From positions 1-64,000 of the forward strand of contig NZ_FNNJ01000011.1 of NCBI RefSeq assembly GCF_900106565.1: 64,000 nt of DNA. The letters run 5' to 3'. The notes beneath the pieces were generated by a model. The model searched no databases and had not been told where the DNA came from. It was given only the letters and a program-made list of their open reading frames with translations. The position numbers were made by a program, and so were the translations under genes. Source of the stretch: Lutibacter oricola (GTDB lineage Bacteria; Bacteroidota; Bacteroidia; Flavobacteriales; Flavobacteriaceae). This document shows, one piece after another, positions 51,883 to 61,526 of the stretch; the first letter of the stretch is position 1; each line of letters starts with the position of its first letter.

Positions 51883-53724
51883 ATGAAAACCATATTAAAA
51901 ATTTTATTCCTTTTAGTTTTAAGTTTAAAGCTATCTGCACAAGAAAATAAACCAAATATTCTTTGGATTATGACCGATGATCAAAGAATGGATTCAAATG
52001 GCTATTTTAACGAAATAACTACTGGTAAAAAAGAAAGTCCGTTAGGTTATGTGGAGTCTCCAAATTTAGATGCTTTAGCAAAAGAAGGAACTGTTTATAC
52101 AAATTTTCATTGTAATTCACCGGCTTGTGCTCCTTCTAGAGGAAGTATTGTTGTAGGTAAATATCCACATCATGCTGGAATTTATGGTTTTGAAAAAACG
52201 CACAATCAAAATGATAATTTCAATAAAACCTTACCCGAAGTAATGATTGATAATGGCTACCAAACTACAATGTTTGGTAAAAAAGGGTATTATATTTTTG
52301 AATGGAATGGGAAAACTATAAAAGGAGACCCTGAATTTTATGAGCAATATGTGTATTCAAATGATTTACGAAGAAATTCTAAAACAACTGATTGGGATAA
52401 CAATTCAGTTTGGGGTAAAGTAAACGGAAAAAGTAAAAAAACTGATTCTAGAGTAAATTTCTACTATCCAGATGGAACTCATAAGTCTTTCTCCAGATTA
52501 GAAAGTATTTCAAAAGAAGAAAAGAAAGTTAAAGCTGAGGTAGAGAAGGAGTTAGATATATTATATGCGTATACAAGAAGCAGTTCCGATTTAATTGTTG
52601 GTGGTGTAAACTCAATGCCAGCAGGTAAAACTTTAGATGGTAATATTACAAGAGAATTTTTAGATTATTTAAAAAATGCTAATAAAAGTTACCAATCGCC
52701 AATGGGAAGAAAACTTAATGGAGCAGATACTTCTAAACCAATTTTTACAAGTTTAAGTTACCATTTTCCGCATACACCAGTTATGCCTCCAAAAGAATTT
52801 AGAGATCGTTTTAAAGGAAAAACATATAGCATACCGGAGTTTAGTAAATCTGAATTAAAGAAATTACCGCCTCAGTTAAAAAAGTTATATGATAAAGGCC
52901 AAATAGATGGTTTAACTGAAGAAGAAAAGCAACAAACTATTAGAGACTATTATGCTTTTTGCGCTTATGGAGATTCAGAAATAGGAAAAGCAATAAATGA
53001 ATTTAAGGCATATAGCAAAAGAAACAACCAAGAATACATGATTTTCTATGTTTGTGGAGATCACGGTTGGCAATTAGGTGAACAAGGAATAGAAACTAAA
53101 TTTTCTCCTTGGGAATTATCAAACCATACTTCTGCTATTATTGTTTCTTCAGAAAAAAAGAAATTTCCAGCAGGTAAAGTATATAAAGGATTTACAGAAT
53201 ATGTAGATATTTTTCCAACAATTGTTTCAGCTGGAGGTTCAGATGTTTCAAAAAAAGAATTCAATTTTTTAGATGGTTATGATTTGGCTGAAGTGTTAGA
53301 AAACAAAAAGCTTAACAGAGATTATGTTATTGCTGAAATGAACCACGTAATTGGTCCAAGAGCATATATACGCACTAAAAACTTTTCTTTTTCTATGCGA
53401 ACAAGAGAAAAAAATTCAAAAGCAAGTAATAAGTATAGACCTAATACAAATGTAAAATGGGGAGTTGAAGCAGATAGAAATGCCGTTGAAATGGCTATGT
53501 ATGATTTACGTGTAGACCCAAAAGAAAGAAACAATGTAGCCAATGATAAAGAGTATATAAAATTGGCAGATTGGTTTAGACAAAAATTAGGAAATATTGT
53601 GCTGGGAGATGGAAGAGTTGAAAGTAATTGGTCTAAAGTAAACGATTATAATGTTTCAGATTTTGCTTTAGGATCTGATGATAAAAAAATTAATATTCCA
53701 AAGAAAATAATTCCGAAGAAATAA
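51883..53724 (+). CDS. S1 family sulfatase (CAPSR), long form
   Basis: A 613-residue secreted sulfatase (signal ending LSAQ), the longest in the window. LWIMTDDQRMDSNGYF is the first metal site, Cys82 in CAPSR the formylglycine position and VCGDHGWQLGEQG near residue 389 the second metal site. The extra length is an insertion at about 150-250 containing charged, helical sequence. The motif GKKGYY replaces the usual GKWH at about 130, so one substrate-binding His may be missing. It starts the unit that holds a second sulfatase and ends in a strong terminator. Confidence 0.9.
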   Translation: MKTILKILFLLVLSLKLSAQENKPNILWIMTDDQRMDSNGYFNEITTGKKESPLGYVESPNLDALAKEGTVYTNFHCNSPACAPSRGSIVVGKYPHHAGIYGFEKTHNQNDNFNKTLPEVMIDNGYQTTMFGKKGYYIFEWNGKTIKGDPEFYEQYVYSNDLRRNSKTTDWDNNSVWGKVNGKSKKTDSRVNFYYPDGTHKSFSRLESISKEEKKVKAEVEKELDILYAYTRSSSDLIVGGVNSMPAGKTLDGNITREFLDYLKNANKSYQSPMGRKLNGADTSKPIFTSLSYHFPHTPVMPPKEFRDRFKGKTYSIPEFSKSELKKLPPQLKKLYDKGQIDGLTEEEKQQTIRDYYAFCAYGDSEIGKAINEFKAYSKRNNQEYMIFYVCGDHGWQLGEQGIETKFSPWELSNHTSAIIVSSEKKKFPAGKVYKGFTEYVDIFPTIVSAGGSDVSKKEFNFLDGYDLAEVLENKKLNRDYVIAEMNHVIGPRAYIRTKNFSFSMRTREKNSKASNKYRPNTNVKWGVEADRNAVEMAMYDLRVDPKERNNVANDKEYIKLADWFRQKLGNIVLGDGRVESNWSKVNDYNVSDFALGSDDKKINIPKKIIPKK

Positions 53725-53735
53725 AAACAACAACT

Positions 53736-55391
53736 ATGTTTAAATACATTCAATTCATTTTAATTTTTGCTGTAACATTTTCTGTTTTAGCACAAAAAAG
53801 TAAAAAACCAAATATCATTTTAATTTATGCAGATGATATTAGCGCAAGAGAAATGCCTATTTACAAATCAGATACTTGGAGTCCACCAAAAGGTGGAAAT
53901 ACGCAAGATATGAAGTATAGAGCCCAAACGCCTGTATTAGATAATATTGCAAATGAAGGTGTTTTTGTAAAGACAGCTTGGGCAGCCGTTGTATGTTCTC
54001 CAAGTAGAGCTATGATGATGACTGGTAGATATGCACATATTCATAAATGGTGGGCAAATAGTGATATTGGAAGGTATTCAATAGGCAAAAAGAAAACAGC
54101 TACGTATCCACTTTTTAAAAGTTCTCCTAAATTAATTGGACATATTGCTCAAGAAGGTGGTTACAAAACATTTTGGGTTGGAAAAACTCAAATGCGTAAT
54201 GACGATTTAGAAGAATATGGATTTGAAGAAGGTGTGTTTACAGCGGGTAATGTTAGACTGGCAGGTGATAATCCTTATACTACATTTCAAGTGGAACAAA
54301 TTAAAAAGGATGGGAAAAAATTAGTGGTTAATAATGATTCAGGTGAAGAAGTTGTTACCTATCCACAATCTAGTTGGTATTGGAAACCACAAGTAATGCT
54401 AATGAATCACCCAACTTCAAACAAGAAATTTGAATGGTGGCCAAACACTAAGAAATCTAAAAAAGAATTCAGCGTAAATACATATGGACCTGATGTTGAG
54501 TTAGATTTTGCGTTAGATTTTATGGAGCGAAAAGTGAAAAAAGATGAACCTTTCTTTTTGTATCATACTTCGCATTTAGGACACGATGGATTTGATTTTT
54601 TACATCCTACGGAAGGCAATAAATGGCCTGGAACTCCAATTGTTACATATAAAAACGGTAAATACAAAAGAACAAAACCAAATGTAACAGGAAGTAAAGG
54701 GAATTACAAAACAAACGGTACTGTAACTGAACCTGGAATGCATAGTCATCTAAAATATTTAGATTATCAGGTTTCGCTGTATTTGAAAAAAATGAAGGAA
54801 TTAAAAATTGAAGATAATACAATTCTAATATTTTGTGCTGATAATGGAACGAGTGGATATGGTAAAAATAGTAACGAAATACAAAAAGGTGTACACGTTC
54901 CATTTATTGTGTATGCTCCCGGTTTTAACTTTACTAAAAAAGGTGAACAAGATATTTTGTTAAATATTTCAGATGTATATCCTACAATTGCTGAAATAGT
55001 TGGAGTTGAAATTCCTGATAACTACGAAATAAATGGAGAAAGTTTTTGGCCTTATTTAACTACAGATAAAAAAGAGCATAGAAAATGGATTTACGCTTAC
55101 AAATCTGGTACGCAAATTATTAGAAGTAAAAACGTTTTAAAAGATGGTAGAGATAAATGGTTTGATGTTAGTAAAACACCTTCAGATTTAATTAGTTATC
55201 CTGTAATTAAAGATTGGAATACTGTACCTAAAAATTTGAAGGCAGAAAAAAGTAAATTGAAAAAGGTGTTACCTAAGTTTGATTTATTTGCTACAGCACC
55301 ACACGGACCATTAGAGCCTGGAGCAGTATTGCCAATAAAGAAAAATAAATCTTGGTTAAAAAATAAAAATAAAAAAAAGAATAAACATTAG
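53736..55391 (+). CDS. S1 family sulfatase (CSPSR), DDISARE type, paralogue
   Basis: A 551-residue secreted sulfatase (signal ending VLAQ), paralogous to the one at 46181. It shares YADDISAREMPIYKS, CSPSR (Cys87), MMMTGRYAHIHKWW, GKTQMRN, HHTS-type region YHTSHLGHDGFDF and FCADNGTSGYG. The C-terminus is again Lys/Asn-rich. It starts 11 bases after the long sulfatase. Duplication of this type in two operons suggests two isomeric sulfate positions or two chain contexts. Confidence 0.92.
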   Translation: MFKYIQFILIFAVTFSVLAQKSKKPNIILIYADDISAREMPIYKSDTWSPPKGGNTQDMKYRAQTPVLDNIANEGVFVKTAWAAVVCSPSRAMMMTGRYAHIHKWWANSDIGRYSIGKKKTATYPLFKSSPKLIGHIAQEGGYKTFWVGKTQMRNDDLEEYGFEEGVFTAGNVRLAGDNPYTTFQVEQIKKDGKKLVVNNDSGEEVVTYPQSSWYWKPQVMLMNHPTSNKKFEWWPNTKKSKKEFSVNTYGPDVELDFALDFMERKVKKDEPFFLYHTSHLGHDGFDFLHPTEGNKWPGTPIVTYKNGKYKRTKPNVTGSKGNYKTNGTVTEPGMHSHLKYLDYQVSLYLKKMKELKIEDNTILIFCADNGTSGYGKNSNEIQKGVHVPFIVYAPGFNFTKKGEQDILLNISDVYPTIAEIVGVEIPDNYEINGESFWPYLTTDKKEHRKWIYAYKSGTQIIRSKNVLKDGRDKWFDVSKTPSDLISYPVIKDWNTVPKNLKAEKSKLKKVLPKFDLFATAPHGPLEPGAVLPIKKNKSWLKNKNKKKNKH

Positions 55392-55410
55392 CTTGAGTTT
55401 GGTAATGTTG

Positions 55411-55452
55411 AACTCCAAAATTGTAACCAACTACAATTTTGGAGTTTTTTTT
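55411..55452 (+). terminator. Rho-independent terminator after the sulfatase pair
   Basis: A 15-bp perfect stem (AACTCCAAAATTGTA at 55411-55425 and TACAATTTTGGAGTT at 55432-55446) with a six-base loop is followed by a T run. It lies 19 bases after the sulfatase stop. Confidence 0.94.
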
Positions 55453-55620
55453 AAAATTATCATTTACTATTTTGCTTTAAATTTTAAAGACATAGTGTAA
55501 ATTTTATTAAATAAACTTATCAATTGTTGTAATAATAACACTCTTGGTTTGAATTGTTGTTCTATTGAGTTTTTAAACTATTTAAATGGAATATTTAGAA
55601 AAACGAAACTTTAATAGTTT

Positions 55621-55628
55621 TATATTTG
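55621..55628 (+). promoter_or_regulatory. Possible -7 box for the GH3 gene at 55672
   Basis: TATATTTG matches TAnnTTTG and lies 43 bases before the ATG, in a gap that begins with a terminator, so a new promoter is needed here. The -33 element is not clear. Confidence 0.45.
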
Positions 55629-55671
55629 ATTGAAGTTATTATAAAAACAAGTAAAATATAATTATTATAAA

Positions 55672-58032
55672 ATGAGAGTTTTATCAATTCTACTAATCAC
55701 TTTTTTTCTTTTTTCGTGTTCAGAGAAGCAGGAAAAACCAGAACAATTAATTTCTAATTTTTCAACCTCAGAGATTGACCAAAAAGTTGAGTCCATTATG
55801 AGTAACATGACAATGGATGAAAAGTTGGCTCAAATTCAAGGTATTCGTCCAATGGAGATAATGACAGATGGAAAAATTTCATTAGAAAAATGTAGAGAGA
55901 TGATTCCACATGGAATTGGGCATTTTAGTCAGTTTTCATCGGGTTTAACTATGGAGCCAAGTGAATTAAGAGATTTTGTACGTTCAGTTCAAAATTATTT
56001 AATGACTGAAACTAATTCTAAAATCCCAGCAATTTTTCACGAAGAGGCTATAACAGGTTTTGCAACACAAGGCGCAACAACGTTTCCACAACAAATTGGA
56101 ATGGGCTGTTCTTGGAATGAAGAGTTAATTTCAAAAAACACAAATTCTACTAGATTAAATATGAGAGCGGCTGGGGCCACATATGCTCTTTCTCCAATGT
56201 TAGATATTAGTAGAACTGCACATTGGGAGCGTATTGAAGAAAGTTATGGTGAAGATGCATATTTAACTTCTGCTTTAGGTTTAGCTTTTGTAAATGGTTT
56301 ACAAGGTGAAGATTTAAGTAGTGGTGTTGCTTGTACCACAAAACATTTTGCAGGCTATGGAGCACAAAATAATGATCCAAAAGAATTATATGAAGAATAC
56401 TTGATGCCGCATGAAGTAGCAATTAAATTAGGAGGTGTTAAAAGTGTAATGCCTTCTTATGGAAAGTACAAAGGAATGGCAGTTGTAGCAAACAAAGAAA
56501 TGTTAACTACTATGTTACGTGATCAAGTTGGATTTAACGGTGTTGTTGTTAGTGATTATGGTTCAATTCGATTAACTTATAAAGGTCATAAACAAGCAAA
56601 AACTATGGTTGAAGCTGGAGCCATGGCTTTAAATGCAGGGACAGATATTGAACTATCAGAAGGACAATGTTTTCCATTATTGCCTGAAGCAATTCAACAA
56701 AATTTAACAACCTTAGAAAAAGTAAATGATGCTGTAAGACGTTCATTAATTATGAAAGCTAGGTTAGGATTGTTAGATGAAAAACCACAAATTGGTGTAG
56801 ATGGAGAATTAGATTTTGATCCACCTGTAAACAGAGAGTTGGCATATGAATCTGCTTGTCAGTCTATTGTATTGTTGAAGAACAATGGAATTTTACCATT
56901 AAAAAAGGACATTAAAAAAGTAGCTTTAGTTGGTCCAAACGCAGCAAGTGTTTATGGTATGTTAGGAGATTATACGTACCAATCAATGATTTCATTTTGG
57001 TGGAGTACAAAATTTGATGCTAATAATCCAAAATTGGTTCCTTTAAGTGAAGGTTTAGCATCTAAATTGGGTGATAATGTTATCATTCAACATGAAAGAG
57101 GCTGTGATTGGAGTGCTCCATTAGAATCTAAGGTAGAAGCTGGAATGGGAGATGATAGATTAAGTAAACTAAAAGTAATGGCTATTGAAGGTTTGCCACA
57201 ACCAGACTTGGATAATGCATTAAAAATTTCAAAAGAGAGTGATGTAATTGTTGCGGCAGTTGGTGAAAATATCTATTTAGTTGGTGAAGGAAGAAAGCGA
57301 AAAGGAATTAAACTTCCGGGAGAACAAGAAGCTTTTGTAGAAAAATTGATTGCTACAGGTAAACCAGTGGTTTTAGTTATAATGGGAGGAAGACAACAAT
57401 TGGTAAGCAAGTTTGAAGATAAATGTGCAGCAATTGTACAAGCTTGGTTTCCTGGTGAAGAAGGAGGAAATGCTATAGCAGATATTTTAGTTGGTAATGT
57501 AAACCCAACGGCTAAATTGTGTGTAACCTATCCAAGTAACGAGAGTAAAAAAGAAATAAATTATAAAAATGGGTATTCAAAAGATAACCAACCACAATAT
57601 CCATTTGGTTTTGGATTGTCGTATACAAATTATGAATACAGCGATTTAAAAATGGAAACTTTTGCAAACGTTAAAGATGAAAGAATTCCATTATCATTTA
57701 AAGTAAAGAACATTGGTAAAGTTGATGGAACAGAAATTGTTCAGTTATATGTTTCTCCAAAAAGTGAAACTTCAACCTTAAACAAAATCCAATTAGAAGG
57801 GTTTAAAAGAGTGGAATTAAAAGCAGGAGAAGAGAAAACAGTAACATTTAAAGTATCTCCACAACAGTTTACACAGTATAAAAATGGAGAATGGGTTATA
57901 GAACCTGAAAATTTTGAATTTTTAATTGGAGCATCTTCAACAGATATTCGTTTAAAATCGGATTTAGAATTAAAAGGAAAAAGAAAAGTTTTAAAAAACG
58001 GAAGATCAGTGTTTTTCTCTGAAAGAAATTAA
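55672..58032 (+). CDS. GH3 beta-glycosidase, lipoprotein
   Basis: A 786-residue lipoprotein (signal LFSC). MTMDEKLAQIQGIRP, FHEEAITGFATQGATTFPQQIG and nucleophile Asp295 in VVVSDYG mark the barrel. The sandwich (about 405-610) and FnIII-like C-terminus (about 655-755) are complete. This third GH3 differs from the others by the HEEA motif where relatives have DxxHG, a feature of another GH3 branch. It begins a unit with the sulfatase at 58087. Which beta-linked sugar it removes is not readable. Confidence 0.9.
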   Translation: MRVLSILLITFFLFSCSEKQEKPEQLISNFSTSEIDQKVESIMSNMTMDEKLAQIQGIRPMEIMTDGKISLEKCREMIPHGIGHFSQFSSGLTMEPSELRDFVRSVQNYLMTETNSKIPAIFHEEAITGFATQGATTFPQQIGMGCSWNEELISKNTNSTRLNMRAAGATYALSPMLDISRTAHWERIEESYGEDAYLTSALGLAFVNGLQGEDLSSGVACTTKHFAGYGAQNNDPKELYEEYLMPHEVAIKLGGVKSVMPSYGKYKGMAVVANKEMLTTMLRDQVGFNGVVVSDYGSIRLTYKGHKQAKTMVEAGAMALNAGTDIELSEGQCFPLLPEAIQQNLTTLEKVNDAVRRSLIMKARLGLLDEKPQIGVDGELDFDPPVNRELAYESACQSIVLLKNNGILPLKKDIKKVALVGPNAASVYGMLGDYTYQSMISFWWSTKFDANNPKLVPLSEGLASKLGDNVIIQHERGCDWSAPLESKVEAGMGDDRLSKLKVMAIEGLPQPDLDNALKISKESDVIVAAVGENIYLVGEGRKRKGIKLPGEQEAFVEKLIATGKPVVLVIMGGRQQLVSKFEDKCAAIVQAWFPGEEGGNAIADILVGNVNPTAKLCVTYPSNESKKEINYKNGYSKDNQPQYPFGFGLSYTNYEYSDLKMETFANVKDERIPLSFKVKNIGKVDGTEIVQLYVSPKSETSTLNKIQLEGFKRVELKAGEEKTVTFKVSPQQFTQYKNGEWVIEPENFEFLIGASSTDIRLKSDLELKGKRKVLKNGRSVFFSERN

Positions 58033-58086
58033 AATAATGAGTTAGGTTTTATTAATCTATTAAAATTAAATAGTATTAAATTAATT

Positions 58087-59673
58087 ATGTGTGCAATTAA
58101 AAATTATTTACAAGTAGGTTTTTTCTTTATGGCAACAATGTTGTTTGCCCAAAAACAACCAAATATTATTTACATAATGTCTGACGATCACGCTGCACAG
58201 GCAATTGGAGCTTATGGCGGTGAATTGGCAACATTAAATCCAACACCGAATTTAGATAAGTTAGCTTCCGAAGGAATGTTATTTAATAATGCATTTTGCA
58301 ACAATTCAATTTGTACGCCAAGTAGGGCTAGTATTATTAGTGGGCAATATCCACAAACCAATGGTGTTTTAGATTTGGACATGGCCTTAGATACTCGTAA
58401 GCAATATTTACCAATTGAAATGAAAAAATTGGGGTATTCTACAGCTATGATTGGTAAATGGCATTTGAAAAACGAGCCAGTAAATTTTGATTATTATAAG
58501 GTTTTACCAAGTCAGGGAAAATATTTTAATCCTACTTTTAGAGAAAAAGGAAAAGGAGAATGGCCAAAAAACCTTTCAAAATCTAAAGGACATTCATCAG
58601 ATGTTATTACAGATTTAGCTATAAATTATTTAGAAAATGTAGACAAGTCTAAACCTTTCTTTTTAATGCATCATTACAAAGCGCCGCATGATATGTTTGA
58701 ATATGCGCCACGTTATGAAGATTATTTAAAAAATACTGAAATTCCAGAACCTGCTAGTATGTACAACCAACCATATTGGGGATCAGCAGGTACAAAAGGC
58801 GAAAACGATAGGTTAATTAATTATATAGGAACTTCAGTTTCACCAAGACATAGGAATCCTTTAAAAGCATCAGATTATACAACACGTTTTTTTGGTGAAG
58901 AAATCGAGCCTAAATTAGGAACTCACTTAGCGTATCAAAAGTATTTGAAAGATTATTTACGTTGTGTAAAAGGTGTTGATGATAATTTAGGTCGTTTGTT
59001 TGAATATTTGAAGAAAGAAGGTCTTTGGAAAAATACTGTAATTATTTATACTGGAGACCAAGGTATGATGCTAGGAGCACACGATTTAATTGATAAACGT
59101 TGGATGTATGAAGAAGCTATGCAAATGCCTTTTATTGTGCATTATCCTAAAATGATTAAAGAAGGAAAAACTACAGACTTATTAATTAATAATACAGATT
59201 ATGCACCTACTATGATTGAACTTGCTGGAGGTAAAACACCAGAATATATGCAGGGTAAAAGTTTTTTAAACACCTTAAAAGGTAAAAGCGAAACCAATTG
59301 GAGAACAGCAACTTATTACCGTTACTGGATGCATATGATTCATCACGCAGTTCCTGCACATTTTGGAGTAAGAACTAAAGATTATAAATTAATTTTTTAC
59401 TATGGTTCGCATTATTTAACTAAAAAAGATTTTAAAAATCAGTATTGGATAAAAAATAAACTAGGTCATGATGTTCAAACTCCAGTAACTTGGGAATTTT
59501 ATGATTTAAAAAATGATCCAAAAGAAATACATAACAGATACAATGATCCTGCTTTTAAAGAAATTATTGAAGAGCTAAAAAAAGAGTTGAAAAGACAACG
59601 TGAGGAATTAAATGAAACGGATAAAGAGTATCCGCATATTCAAAAAATTGTTAATAAACATTGGAATGATTAA
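58087..59673 (+). CDS. S1 family sulfatase (CTPSR)
   Basis: A 528-residue secreted sulfatase with a signal peptide ending LFAQ. IYIMSDDHAAQAIGAYGG carries the first metal ligands, Cys76 in CTPSR the formylglycine site, GKWHLKN is near 122 and TGDQGMMLGAHDLIDKRWMYEE near 322. It resembles the sulfatase at 27601 (DDHA, WHLKN, DQG, MYEE), so both may belong to one subfamily. The next features are a terminator and a convergent regulator gene. Confidence 0.92.
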   Translation: MCAIKNYLQVGFFFMATMLFAQKQPNIIYIMSDDHAAQAIGAYGGELATLNPTPNLDKLASEGMLFNNAFCNNSICTPSRASIISGQYPQTNGVLDLDMALDTRKQYLPIEMKKLGYSTAMIGKWHLKNEPVNFDYYKVLPSQGKYFNPTFREKGKGEWPKNLSKSKGHSSDVITDLAINYLENVDKSKPFFLMHHYKAPHDMFEYAPRYEDYLKNTEIPEPASMYNQPYWGSAGTKGENDRLINYIGTSVSPRHRNPLKASDYTTRFFGEEIEPKLGTHLAYQKYLKDYLRCVKGVDDNLGRLFEYLKKEGLWKNTVIIYTGDQGMMLGAHDLIDKRWMYEEAMQMPFIVHYPKMIKEGKTTDLLINNTDYAPTMIELAGGKTPEYMQGKSFLNTLKGKSETNWRTATYYRYWMHMIHHAVPAHFGVRTKDYKLIFYYGSHYLTKKDFKNQYWIKNKLGHDVQTPVTWEFYDLKNDPKEIHNRYNDPAFKEIIEELKKELKRQREELNETDKEYPHIQKIVNKHWND

Positions 59674-59700
59674 AAACAAAAAAAGCATTACAATTAGATT

Positions 59701-59735
59701 AAAAAAGGGATTACTATAATTAGTAATCCTTTTTT
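59701..59735. terminator. Bidirectional terminator between convergent genes
   Basis: GGATTACTA (59708-59716) pairs with TAGTAATCC (59721-59729) around a TAAT loop, flanked by A and T runs, so it can stop both the sulfatase transcript (+) and the regulator transcript (-). A wider pairing of AAGCATTA (near 59684) with TAATGCTT surrounds it. Confidence 0.9.
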
Positions 59736-59764
59736 ATTTGATAATTTAAATATAATGCTTGTAG

Positions 59765-61336
59765 TTATTTAAAGTCTTGTAAAAATTCAGCTAGAATTAT
59801 TTTTCTATCTAGCTGCATTTTTTTACGTAATCTACTTCTAGAAGTATTAATTCCTTCAACGCTTAGCCCCATTATTTGCGACATATCTTTACTACTAAAT
59901 CCAAGTTTAATAAATGCGCACATTTTTAAATCTGTAGGTGTAAGTTTTGGAAATTTATTTTTTAAGGTGGTATAAAAATTATCATTTACAGATGTAAAAT
60001 GCGATTCAAATTCTTTCCATTTAATACTTGTATTAATTTTAAGAGAGCTTTTAAGTTCTTTTACAATTTCTGTATTTTCTCCTTTTACGTTAAGTTTGTC
60101 TAACTGTTTTTTTATTTCTTTTTGTTGAGAATCGCGTTCTAGTAATTGTGTAGCAGAGGTTAGTAATTCTTTGTTTTTTAATTCAAGAAACTCTTCTTTT
60201 TTCTGAAGTTCAAGTTGTTGTTTTACAATTTTAATTTTACTTTTTCTTTTGAAAGAATAAAAGATAAAGCCAAACAAACTAGATAGGAAAGCGCTAATAA
60301 GAATAATTTTAAAGCGCCAAAATGTTTTTTCCTTTTCTAAAATTTGTAGCCGCTGAGATTTTAATTCCTCTTTGTTTTGTTGAATTTGAGCCTCATATTT
60401 ATTCTTAATTTCAAATAATTCTTTGTTTTGAGATTTGTTGCTGCTAAAAAGTTGTTCACTTAAAGTAAAAGCTTCGGTTAGTTTTAGGAGTGCTTTTTTA
60501 GAATTTCCTTTTTGAGCATATATTTCTGAAAGATTTTTTAATGTTTGAAGTTTTTTATCTGCATGTGTATTATAAGTATCAATAGCAGCAATACTTAATT
60601 CATAAAAATAGATTGCAGAATCACTCTTTTGCTTCATTTTGTAATACAAACCTAATCGTTCATACAGTAAACCGTGAATTGGTTGTAAAGGTAATGGATA
60701 AGAATGGCTAACTTTAATAAGTGAAGATTTAGCTTTTTCTAATTCTCCCATACTTAAATATATTTGAGAAAGGTGAAGTTGACCGTAGTGGACAGCTGTT
60801 TTATTATTCTTTACTTGTTGGCTATAAGAAATGCTTTTAAGAGCTAATTTTTCAGCTTCTTTTAAGTTTTTATGTGCTTGCAAGGCTATCCAAGCTCCTT
60901 TTGTATAAAGCTGAGCTAGTAATTCTATTTGAGTTTGTTTATCTGTTATTTGGGTAGCAGCAATTTGTTGTGCCTCTTTATAAGTTTCTTCAGCTTTTAC
61001 ATACTGTTCTAAAACCATATAAAGAGTAATTAATTTGTATAATACCTCTGTTTTTTGAACTGAATATTTTGGAGAGTTAACTAAAGGAAGCAGCGTCCAT
61101 ATTTCATCGTAACATTTGCTGTATAAACCTTTTCCTGAAAAATGATGGACAAGATTTAATTTTGATTCAATTATTTTTAGAGTATCTTTTTTTTGTGTTG
61201 CTTCTGAAATTTCTCCAGTATATTTTATAAGCAAACTATCTTTTTGTTGTTGAGAATAAATAGAGCTTATCGAAATAAATAAAACTACGGATAATAAAGC
61301 AAGTTGTAAGATTGTTTTTTTTGAAATTAAACTCAT
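59765..61336 (-). CDS. TPR-transmembrane-HTH regulator, second copy
   Basis: A 523-residue protein with the same plan as the regulator at 38983. It has a signal-like N-terminus (ending IYSQQ), TPR-type repeats (about 30-320), a coiled stretch, one membrane segment at about 338-360 (IILISAFLSSLFGFIFY), a second coiled coil and a C-terminal LuxR-like helix-turn-helix (LTPTDLKMCAFIKLGFSSKDMSQIMGLS, about 460-523). It lies between two sulfatase units, convergent to one and divergent from the other, so control of the unit at 61527 is likely. Confidence 0.85.
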   Translation of the reverse strand: MSLISKKTILQLALLSVVLFISISSIYSQQQKDSLLIKYTGEISEATQKKDTLKIIESKLNLVHHFSGKGLYSKCYDEIWTLLPLVNSPKYSVQKTEVLYKLITLYMVLEQYVKAEETYKEAQQIAATQITDKQTQIELLAQLYTKGAWIALQAHKNLKEAEKLALKSISYSQQVKNNKTAVHYGQLHLSQIYLSMGELEKAKSSLIKVSHSYPLPLQPIHGLLYERLGLYYKMKQKSDSAIYFYELSIAAIDTYNTHADKKLQTLKNLSEIYAQKGNSKKALLKLTEAFTLSEQLFSSNKSQNKELFEIKNKYEAQIQQNKEELKSQRLQILEKEKTFWRFKIILISAFLSSLFGFIFYSFKRKSKIKIVKQQLELQKKEEFLELKNKELLTSATQLLERDSQQKEIKKQLDKLNVKGENTEIVKELKSSLKINTSIKWKEFESHFTSVNDNFYTTLKNKFPKLTPTDLKMCAFIKLGFSSKDMSQIMGLSVEGINTSRSRLRKKMQLDRKIILAEFLQDFK

Positions 61337-61526
61337 TGAAATATTTTATAAAATATATAGTGCTGATACTCTGATGTGTAAATGTAAATAATAAATGGTA
61401 ATGCTTTGTTGTATATATGGTTAAATATACGCATTGCTATGTTTATTCTATGGTTAAAATAAGAAAATCATCAACTTTTAAGACGATATTTGTTGGAGTT
61501 AGTTGAATATTTAATATAAATGTGAA

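Noticed and set aside
61337-61526. Search for the CATATG motif upstream of the last sulfatase pair
   Set aside because: Only a weak AAAATCATCAAC resemblance is present, too poor to call.
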